Below are positions 1 through 6,022 of a stretch of DNA of 6,597 nucleotides, in pieces. A program made the translations under genes and the position numbers. The stretch is from Hyphomicrobiales bacterium (lineage in GTDB: Bacteria; Pseudomonadota; Alphaproteobacteria; Rhizobiales; Beijerinckiaceae): the NCBI GenBank assembly GCA_028290085.1, contig JAQGKN010000118.1, forward strand, positions 1-6,597. Reading direction: 5' to 3'. The number at the start of each line of letters is the position of its first letter. Position 1 is the stretch's first letter. Under the pieces are notes generated by a model, which ran no database searches, had not been told where the DNA came from, and saw only the letters and a list, made by a program, of their open reading frames with translations.

Positions 1-284
1 TGAAGATCCAGGTGAAAGCGCATGAGGCGAATATTTCGGCCGACACCGTGAAAGCCTTCTACGCCATGGTGCATGACCGTGACGTCGGCATTTTCATCAC
101 GACCGGCGGCTTCACCCAGCCCGCACATGATTTTGCCAAGACCAAGGGCAACCTGAAGCTCGTCGATGGAGTCACATTCGTCGATCTCATCCAGCGCCAC
201 TATGATGGGCTCAACCTCAAGCACCGCCAGCAGATCCCGCTACGGCGCGTTCTGGTGCCCGACCTCGCTTTCGACGAGGAATGA
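1..284 (+). CDS. Mrr-type restriction endonuclease, C-terminal fragment
   Basis: This is the 3' end of a gene that begins before the window. The reading frame is open from nucleotide 3 (K-I-Q-V-K-A-H-E) to the TGA at 282-284, giving 93 visible residues. Mrr-family enzymes are type IV-like restriction nucleases that cut modified DNA with a PD-(D/E)xK fold. The visible I-Q-V-K at the left edge fits the Q-x-K form of the last two catalytic positions in this family. It is followed by the usual 'VGIFITTGGFT..A..FA' strand-helix and a 'LVDGVTFVDLI' segment, both typical of the Mrr catalytic domain. The upstream catalytic Asp and the N-terminal DNA-binding domain lie outside the window. The tail is short and charged. 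The family call rests on sequence resemblance; whether the gene is intact cannot be judged. Confidence 0.85.
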   Translation, partial: KIQVKAHEANISADTVKAFYAMVHDRDVGIFITTGGFTQPAHDFAKTKGNLKLVDGVTFVDLIQRHYDGLNLKHRQQIPLRRVLVPDLAFDEE

Positions 285-377
285 GGACCGACCGGTGCGA
301 CCGCGCCACCTCTTGACCTAGCGTGCCTTTGCGGGCACCTCCTGCGCTCAATCCTCGTCGATCCAGAGCGTTGCGCC
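285..377 (+). promoter_or_regulatory. Spacer between mrr and ispG with weak promoter-like and hairpin elements
   Basis: This 93-bp gap must hold any separate ispG promoter. CTTGAC at 312-317 matches the -35 element favoured in Alphaproteobacteria, but nothing resembling a -10 lies 16-18 bp downstream. GTGCC (323-327) can pair with GGCAC (334-338) around a 6-nt loop. No T-run follows, so this is not a convincing intrinsic terminator for the mrr gene. ispG could therefore be read partly from upstream. Confidence 0.25.
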
Positions 378-1667
<1,290 letters not shown>

Positions 1668-1671
1668 CGGC

Positions 1672-2412
1672 TCAGATCAGCCCCGCAGCGATATTGATCG
1701 TCAGCGCCAGAATGGTCGTGTTGAAGAAGAACGACACGACGCCATGCACCAGCACGATTCTGCGCATCATGGGTGAGCACACCATGACGTCGGCGGTCTG
1801 GCTGGCGACGCCGATCACGTAGGAAAAATACAGGAAATCGCCATAGCTGGGCGTCACCGTATCGGGGAAGTCCAGCCCCCCGCGCAGCTTGGGCTCGCAG
1901 TCTTCGCGGCGCCGCCGCTCGCTCGCATATTCATGCGCGTAATGCAGGGCAAACGTCAGGTGGATGTAGGTCCAAGCGCTGACAATCGTCAAAACCGCGA
2001 GGCCGATATGCAGGCCCTTCTCGACGCCGTCCATGGATTTCGTCGCCCCGAGTTCCGCCACGATTGCGCCGATGGAGGCGACGGCGGCGATAATCGACAA
2101 CGTCAACATGACGAAGCGGCCGTCGTCCTGTGTGCGGGCACGCCGCGTCATGGTCTCGTGATCGGCACGCAGGATCATGAAGCCTGCGAGCAGCACGTAA
2201 AGGATCGTGCCGACGTTCCACCCGATCAGCATGCTCGTTGCGGCGCGCCATTCGGCCGGCAGCAGAAAAGCCGTCGCAAATCCGGCGAGAAAAGAAAAGA
2301 ACAGCCTCGGGCGGGCTGCAAGCGGACGTGTGACCCGCGCTTTGAGAAAAAAATGCTGGACGCGCCGCAAGTGTCCACGCCTGTAGGAGTTTCTCGTCGC
2401 ATCCTCGGTCAT
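1672..2412 (-). CDS. DUF1345 integral membrane protein
   Basis: This is a 246-residue predicted inner-membrane protein of the DUF1345 family, whose function is unknown. After a basic N terminus (R/K-rich to about residue 36), hydrophobic segments lie near 36-54, 58-82, 100-121, 133-158, 183-200 and 221-246. The conserved family stretch is at about 172-199: 'FPDTVTPSYGDFLYFSY' followed by 'VIGVASQTADV'. The open frame continues upstream to 2667 inside ispA, but the family-like sequence begins at MTEDATRN. Its ATG (2412-2410) overlaps the ispA TGA (2411-2409) as ATGA, the classic arrangement for translational coupling. The sequence before the ATG is G-rich but has no clear Shine-Dalgarno site, which agrees with coupling. 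It is therefore probably co-transcribed with ispA. No catalytic or binding residue pattern suggests a biochemical role. Confidence 0.9.
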   Translation of the reverse strand: MTEDATRNSYRRGHLRRVQHFFLKARVTRPLAARPRLFFSFLAGFATAFLLPAEWRAATSMLIGWNVGTILYVLLAGFMILRADHETMTRRARTQDDGRFVMLTLSIIAAVASIGAIVAELGATKSMDGVEKGLHIGLAVLTIVSAWTYIHLTFALHYAHEYASERRRREDCEPKLRGGLDFPDTVTPSYGDFLYFSYVIGVASQTADVMVCSPMMRRIVLVHGVVSFFFNTTILALTINIAAGLI

Positions 2413-3323
2413 GACCGCCGCCCCGCCACGAATCGAGCCGCGTCGGTGAGTGTCCGCACGGCCGCATCGCTCTCCACTTCGCGCAGCGCCGCGATGGCAT
2501 CGTCGATCAGCGCATCGCGACGACGCTCCGCCGCCTCGACCCCGAGCAGCGACACCAACGTCGCCTTGTTGCGCGCAGCATCCTTGCCCGCGCGCTTGCC
2601 CAGCGTTGCGGCGTCGCTGGTGTGATCGAGCAGATCGTCGGCGATCTGGAAGGCGGCCCCGATGCACCGCCCAAAGCGCGTCAGCGCGGCTATCTGTTGG
2701 ACCGATGCTCCGCCAAGCAGGGCGCCCGCTTCCACCGCATGGGCGATCAGAGCTCCGGTCTTCATAGCCTGCATGTCGATGGTCTCCTGCACCGACAACG
2801 GCAACTCGCGGCGCTCTGCCTCCAGATCGAGCGCCTGCCCTCCCGCCATGCCGCCAAGACCGGATGCCTGAGCAAGCCTCAGCACGAGAGCGGTGCGAAT
2901 CGCTGGATCGGGGTGGGTCGCGGCGTCAGCCGCAATCTCGAAAGCGTAGGTGAGCAGACTGTCACCGGCCAGAATAGCTGTGGCCTCGTCAAAGGCTTTG
3001 TGGACTGTCGGGCGGCCGCGGCGCAGGTCGTCATCGTCCATGGCTGGAAGGTCATCGTGAACAAGCGAATAGCAATGCACCATCTCGACCGCGCAGGCGG
3101 CGCGCAACGCCATTTTGGCCGGGACACCGAACAAAGCGGCTGTCTCGATGGTCAGATACGGCCGCAGCCTTTTACCCCCGCCCAGCGCTGCGTGCCGCAT
3201 GGCTGCCAGAAGCCTCGGTGGACGGCTGCGCTCTCCCGGTCGGGCGTCAGGTGACAACAGGGCATCGAGCGCCGCCTCGACCTGATCGGCAACATCAGTC
3301 AATTTCATTTCAAACGAGATCAC
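2409..3323 (-). CDS. ispA: Farnesyl diphosphate synthase, polyprenyl synthetase family (IspA)
   Basis: This is a class I trans-prenyltransferase that condenses IPP with DMAPP and GPP to make short-chain prenyl diphosphates. Using the GTG start the product is 304 residues. It has 'GGGKRLRP' (48-55), the first Asp-rich motif 'HDDLPAMDDDDLRRGRPT' (89-106; DDxxxxD at D90, D91, D96), 'GGMAGGQALDLE' (157-168), 'KTG' (188-190) and the second Asp-rich motif 'FQIADDLLD' (225-233; DDxxD). Tyr85 lies five residues before the first Asp of the first motif, and that motif has the two-residue insertion. This is the bacterial FPP synthase pattern (as in E. coli IspA), unlike CrtE-type GGPP synthases. Start choice: GTG at 3323-3321 has AGGGA six bases upstream and gives 'MISFEMKL', like related N termini. 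Alternatives are ATG at 3308 (no ribosome site) and ATG at 3365 (upstream of the likely promoter). It overlaps the DUF1345 start by 4 nt. Confidence 0.92.
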   Translation of the reverse strand: MISFEMKLTDVADQVEAALDALLSPDARPGERSRPPRLLAAMRHAALGGGKRLRPYLTIETAALFGVPAKMALRAACAVEMVHCYSLVHDDLPAMDDDDLRRGRPTVHKAFDEATAILAGDSLLTYAFEIAADAATHPDPAIRTALVLRLAQASGLGGMAGGQALDLEAERRELPLSVQETIDMQAMKTGALIAHAVEAGALLGGASVQQIAALTRFGRCIGAAFQIADDLLDHTSDAATLGKRAGKDAARNKATLVSLLGVEAAERRRDALIDDAIAALREVESDAAVRTLTDAARFVAGRRS

Positions 3324-3353
3324 CAGACGTCCCTGCGCTCTGCCCCTCCCTTC

Positions 3354-3382
3354 GAATTGCCTCATCCCCCTTCGGTGGTCAA
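3354..3382 (-). promoter_or_regulatory. Candidate ispA promoter
   Basis: On the minus strand CTTGACC contains a good -35 (TTGACC, 3382-3377). Seventeen bases later comes CAATTC (3359-3354), a poor -10. Transcription from here would start near 3347 and leave a short leader before the GTG at 3323, with its AGGGA at 3334-3330. That would exclude the ATG at 3365 as a start. A small palindrome AAGGC-G-GCCTT (3384-3394) sits directly upstream of the -35. The call rests mainly on the -35 and on position, so confidence is low. Confidence 0.33.
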
Positions 3383-3465
3383 GAAGGCGGCCTTTCGGCG
3401 CCAGCCGTGCGTTCCCTCATGCGCGGCCAGCCTGTAGTCTGTCCCGGCGGCACGGCGGAGGTGGA

Positions 3466-4158
3466 ATGGCGGTTCGGGGGCGTGGACAGATTTTGGGGCG
3501 AGTGCTGCGTTGGATCTTCGGCGTCATGACGGCCGCCGTCCTTCTGCTGGCCGCTCTCCTTGTCCTCTACGCGTTTGTCCCGCCGGTCTCGACGCTGATG
3601 ATCGGGCGCTGGGCCACTCTCCGCACGGTCGAGCGGGTCTGGATGCCGTTGACAAAAATTTCGTCGAATCTGCCCGCCGCCGTCATGATGGCGGAAGATG
3701 CCCAATTCTGCCGGCATGGCGGCGTCGACTGGAACGCACTCAACGAAGTTATTTCGGACGGGGGCGAAGACGGCCCCTCGCGCGGCGCCTCGACGCTTTC
3801 CATGCAGACCGTCAAGAACCTGTTCCTCTGGCCCTCACGCTCCGTAATCCGCAAGGGGCTGGAAATTCCGCTCGCCTTGGCGCTGGACTTTGTCTGGACG
3901 AAGAGACGCGTCATGGAGGTCTATCTCAACATCGCGGAATGGGGCGAAGGCACCTTCGGCGCCGAGGCCGCCGCGCGCCGCTATTTTCACAAGAGCGCCG
4001 CTGACCTTAGCCCGCGTGAAGCGGCTCTGCTCGCCGCAGCCCTGCCCAACCCCATCCTGCGTAACCCGGCGCGGCCAAGCCGCCACCATGCGGTTCTCGC
4101 CCGAATCGTCGGCGGACGGGCCGCCCGAAGCGCGCCGTGGACGGGGTGTTTGCGGTGA
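3466..4158 (+). CDS. mtgA: Monofunctional biosynthetic peptidoglycan transglycosylase (MtgA)
   Basis: MtgA is a GT51 glycosyltransferase, anchored in the inner membrane, that polymerises lipid II into glycan strands in the periplasm. It lacks the transpeptidase domain of class A penicillin-binding proteins. At 230 residues it has the normal family length. A basic N terminus precedes one membrane anchor (about 18-39). The catalytic motif '[14 protein letters not shown]' (76-89) supplies the general-base Glu77. Then come '[17 protein letters not shown]' (106-122), the R129-K130...E133 helix, and '[20 protein letters not shown]' (147-165) with the second key acidic residue, E151. '[16 protein letters not shown]' (181-196) is also family-typical. 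The ATG at 3466 has GGAGG at 3457-3461, a spacing of 4. The gene diverges from ispA across 142 bp and is followed by rpmF after 124 bp. The functional link to IspA is indirect: FPP is the precursor of the undecaprenyl lipid carrier in lipid II. Confidence 0.97.
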   Translation: MAVRGRGQILGRVLRWIFGVMTAAVLLLAALLVLYAFVPPVSTLMIGRWATLRTVERVWMPLTKISSNLPAAVMMAEDAQFCRHGGVDWNALNEVISDGGEDGPSRGASTLSMQTVKNLFLWPSRSVIRKGLEIPLALALDFVWTKRRVMEVYLNIAEWGEGTFGAEAAARRYFHKSAADLSPREAALLAAALPNPILRNPARPSRHHAVLARIVGGRAARSAPWTGCLR

Positions 4159-4282
4159 CCGCGTTGCCACTCGCGCAACTAATTCTGGCCGGAACCCTAG
4201 CCAGACGCCCGGTGAGGGTGTATGGACGCGCCTTGAATTCAAGGCCGCGCCCGTCGGCGCCCTGGCCCCGATGGAGATCGTC
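4159..4282 (+). promoter_or_regulatory. rpmF leader/spacer region
   Basis: This 124-bp gap between mtgA and rpmF has no convincing sigma-70 promoter. TTGCCA at 4165-4170 has no -10 at proper spacing, and TAATTC (4181) is too close to it. The region does hold a 16-bp perfect palindrome (listed separately) and the rpmF ribosome site GGAG at 4273-4276. Either rpmF is read from mtgA, or it uses a promoter I cannot recognise. Confidence 0.3.
4230..4245. repeat. Perfect 16-bp palindrome in the rpmF leader
   Basis: GCCTTGAATTCAAGGC reads identically on both strands. Allowing a single bulged C (4246), pairing extends outward through 4227-4229 and 4247-4249, giving about 11 bp per arm. The centre TTGAATTCAA is AT-rich in an otherwise GC-rich stretch and has no loop bases. 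That suits a dimeric DNA-binding protein better than an RNA hairpin, although a leader RNA structure is possible. It lies about 37 bp before the rpmF ATG. No known operator is recognised. Confidence 0.5.
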
Positions 4283-4471
4283 ATGGCAGTTCCGAAACGA
4301 AAGACATCGCCGATGAAGCGCGGCTTCCGCCGCTCGGCTGACGCGCTCGCACAGCCCACCTATGTCGAAGACAAGGATTCGGGCGAACTGCGCCGTCCCC
4401 ACCACGTCGATCTGAAGACCGGCATGTATCGTGGCCGCCAGATCCTCAACATCAAGTCCAAGGAAGCCTGA
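4283..4471 (+). CDS. rpmF: 50S ribosomal protein L32
   Basis: This 62-residue basic protein is ribosomal protein L32 (bL32) of the large subunit. It begins '[22 protein letters not shown]' after translation from ATG 4283, and continues with '[29 protein letters not shown]', the standard alphaproteobacterial sequence. It contains no cysteine, so it is the zinc-independent form without CxxC pairs. The start is fixed by the MAVPKRK family N terminus and by GGAG (4273-4276) six bases upstream. The same frame stays open further upstream into mtgA, but that extension is a GC-rich shadow. A strong terminator follows the gene. Confidence 0.98.
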   Translation: MAVPKRKTSPMKRGFRRSADALAQPTYVEDKDSGELRRPHHVDLKTGMYRGRQILNIKSKEA

Positions 4472-4504
4472 GCCCTTCAAGGCTCTGAGCGTTCCTGAAG
4501 ATCG

Positions 4505-4529
4505 AGCCCGGCTTCGCGCCGGGCTTTTT
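4505..4529 (+). terminator. Rho-independent terminator of rpmF
   Basis: AGCCCGGC (4505-4512) pairs perfectly with GCCGGGCT (4518-4525) around the loop TTCGC, and TTTT follows directly. The T-run ends at the stop codon of the convergent exporter gene. On the minus strand the hairpin is followed by CGATCTTC, which is not a U-tract, so it should terminate rpmF transcription but not eamA transcription efficiently. A smaller hairpin (GAGCC 4470-4474 with GGCTC 4481-4485) lies just after the rpmF stop and has no T-run. Confidence 0.88.
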
Positions 4530-5380
4530 CATGTCCGGCGCGCGGCAACGGCGCCGCCGAGCACGATCATCGCGCAGGCCACTGCCAGCGGCCACCCGGG
4601 CTCAGCTTGTCCCGCAAGCACCAGCCATCCGGTTGACAGCACCGGGGCTGCATAGGAGAGGACGCCGAGCAGGCGAATATCGCCATGCTTGACGCCTCGG
4701 TCCCACAGGAAAAAGGCAAAGCCGACCGGACCGAGCCCGATCAGCACGAGCGAGCCCCATTGCCAGGCATCCGCTGGCCAGATGGTCCGCTCCAGCGCCA
4801 GATGGGCGAGCGCCGCAAGCGCCGACGTCGCCAGGCAAAAACCTGCGACGACTCCGCTCGGTACATGCTTGAAGCGGCGAGACAGCACCGAGTAGCCAGC
4901 CCAGACGAAAGCCGCTGCTAGCGCCAGCCCATAGCCCGGGACGAAGCCCTGAGGGGCGCCGCCGCCATCCCCGCCCAGAAGCAGCACGGCCAACCCGGCG
5001 AAGCCCATGAGCGCACCCAGCACGTGGCGCTGGGTGAGCCGCTCGCCGGTGCCCAGCGCCGAGAAAAGAACGATCAGCAGTGGCCAGAGGTAGTTGATGA
5101 GCCCCGCCTGCGCGGGTGGCGCGGACCGCAACGCACCGAAATACAGCGTGTGGTAGAAAAATAGCCCGCCCGTGCCCAGCGCCCAGACACTCCAACCCTG
5201 TCGCAGCACGTTCGTTTCGCCACGAAGAACCAGCAGGACGAGGCCGGACAGCCCTCCGATTGCGAAGGTCACGGCGGTCAATTGAAACGGCGGCATGGCA
5301 CCGCTCGCAACCGTCAGAAGCGCAAAGGCCGACCAGAGCAGGATCGCAAGAAATCCGAGAAAGGTCGCCGCGTCCTTCAA
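4529..5380 (-). CDS. EamA-family (DMT superfamily) membrane exporter, YddG-like
   Basis: This is a 283-residue inner-membrane protein of the drug/metabolite transporter superfamily. Ten hydrophobic segments, at about 5-25, 33-52, 65-85, 91-109, 118-136, 148-166, 178-197, 208-227, 236-256 and 262-280, form two five-helix EamA repeats. 'SAPPAQAGLINYLWPLLIVL' (86-105) and 'LGPVGFAFFLWDRGVKHGDI' (216-235) resemble the YddG aromatic amino acid exporter group. The substrate cannot be read from sequence. The start is a TTG (5380-5378) overlapping the zur TGA (5379-5377) as TTGA. An in-frame TGA lies three codons before the TTG, and the next Met (residue 29) would remove the first helix, so TTG is the only start that keeps the family N terminus. 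No strong ribosome site precedes it, suggesting translation coupled to zur. Any substrate hint, such as a link to zinc homeostasis, comes only from this coupling. Confidence 0.92.
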   Translation of the reverse strand: MKDAATFLGFLAILLWSAFALLTVASGAMPPFQLTAVTFAIGGLSGLVLLVLRGETNVLRQGWSVWALGTGGLFFYHTLYFGALRSAPPAQAGLINYLWPLLIVLFSALGTGERLTQRHVLGALMGFAGLAVLLLGGDGGGAPQGFVPGYGLALAAAFVWAGYSVLSRRFKHVPSGVVAGFCLATSALAALAHLALERTIWPADAWQWGSLVLIGLGPVGFAFFLWDRGVKHGDIRLLGVLSYAAPVLSTGWLVLAGQAEPGWPLAVACAMIVLGGAVAARRT

Positions 5381-5853
5381 AGCGTCTCAGGCGCGTCCGC
5401 GCAAGCTCTGCACACCCCGGTCAGCTCAATCACGCGCGTCTGGGCCCGGAAGCCACTCGCGGCCGCGAGCTGTTCGAGGCTCGTTTCCACAGCTGGCGAC
5501 GTTGCCTCCGTGACGCATCCGCATTGATCGCAAATGAGAAACGCGACCGGCGCCGAACGCGCATGACGATGCGCGCAAGCCATGTAGGCATTGCGCGACG
5601 CCAGCCGATGCACGAGCCCGTTTTCGAGGAGGAAATCCAGCGCGCGATAAATCGAGACCGGCGCCGGCCGTTTGCCTGTCGCGTCCGCTACGATGTCGAT
5701 CATGTCATAGGCACCCACGGGACGCCGCGCCGCGCAGAGCTTGTCGAGCACCAGCTGCCGCGCCGGCGTCAGGCGAATATGCCCATGCGCATGTGCGCAA
5801 CCAGCGTGGCCGTTGTCGGACATGCAGATGTCGTGATCGTGAGGTTCGCTCAT
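5377..5853 (-). CDS. zur: Fur-family zinc uptake regulator (Zur-like)
   Basis: This is a 158-residue cytoplasmic metal-responsive repressor of the Fur family, most like Zur. Its N terminus is His/Cys-rich (H5, H7, C10, H16, C19, H21, H23, H25). The winged-helix DNA-binding domain follows: 'RLTPARQLVLDKL' (27-39), 'RPVGAYDMIDIV' and 'PVSIYRALDFLLENGLVHR' (65-83). The C-terminal half has the two structural-zinc pairs C108/C111 (CDQCG) and C148/C151 (CRAC). By alignment with E. coli Zur the sensory site would use H82, C93, H95 or H97, and E116; H82-C93 and C108-E116 keep the E. coli spacing. The ATG at 5853 gives the normal length but has no Shine-Dalgarno site. A second ATG at residue 11 has none either. 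The open frame runs on to 6072, into the divergent dehydrogenase, which is implausible. The gene is coupled to the downstream exporter. Targets cannot be seen here: no znuABC is in the window. Confidence 0.92.
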   Translation of the reverse strand: MSEPHDHDICMSDNGHAGCAHAHGHIRLTPARQLVLDKLCAARRPVGAYDMIDIVADATGKRPAPVSIYRALDFLLENGLVHRLASRNAYMACAHRHARSAPVAFLICDQCGCVTEATSPAVETSLEQLAAASGFRAQTRVIELTGVCRACADAPETL

Positions 5854-6022
5854 GCGAGGCAATATAGGCGCATTGCCCTGCGCATGCGACAGCTGCGACG
5901 TTATCCTGCGACATTGTGAGGAGCCCAGTCCGGGGGAATCGATCTCGCCATACCTGGTGCACCGCACTACGTTGCGCAGACTTGGCGAAGACGACGTAGC
6001 CCGCGCAATCGGAGAGACACCC
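5854..6022. promoter_or_regulatory. Divergent zur / bdh intergenic region
   Basis: This 169-bp region must hold promoters for both divergent genes. It contains an inverted repeat next to the zur start (listed separately). TGCGAC occurs three times on the plus strand (5885-5890, 5894-5899, 5907-5912). There are palindromic pieces GGTGCACC (5956-5963) and CTACGT (5967-5972)...ACGTAG (5994-5999), and the bdh ribosome site GGAG (6011-6014). No strong sigma-70 promoter toward bdh is recognisable. Confidence 0.5.
5858..5877 (-). promoter_or_regulatory. Inverted repeat and possible -10 at the zur start
   Basis: GGCAAT (5858-5863) and ATTGCC (5872-5877) form a perfect 6-bp inverted repeat with an 8-bp spacer, ending four bases before the zur ATG. 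On the minus strand TATATT (5866-5861) inside the repeat resembles a -10. Eighteen bases upstream is GTCGCA (5890-5885), a weak -35. A start 7-8 bases after TATATT would fall at the ATG itself, giving a leaderless zur mRNA. The repeat is placed as an autoregulatory operator would be, but it does not match the AT-rich Zur box I know. Confidence 0.35.

Noticed and set aside
323..338. GTGCC-loop-GGCAC hairpin as an mrr terminator
   Set aside because: The stem is only five pairs and no T-run follows.
1933..2625. 230-codon plus-strand open frame opposite DUF1345 and ispA
   Set aside because: It spans the junction of two well-supported minus-strand genes, is low-complexity and Arg/Ala-rich, and resembles no family.
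2413..2667. Longer start for the DUF1345 protein inside ispA
   Set aside because: The added 85 residues are Arg/Gly-rich shadow sequence of ispA. The ATGA overlap and the family-like N terminus fix the start at 2412.
2622..3254. 210-codon plus-strand open frame opposite ispA
   Set aside because: It is a shadow of a clear prenyl synthase gene with all catalytic motifs on the other strand.
3410..3438. Possible mtgA promoter (CGTTCC...TGTAGT)
   Set aside because: The spacing is right, but both hexamers are too far from consensus to support a call.
3890..4282. Upstream in-frame extension of rpmF into mtgA
   Set aside because: L32 has a highly conserved MAVPKRK start with its own ribosome site at 4273-4276. 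The extension overlaps the mtgA catalytic domain in another frame.
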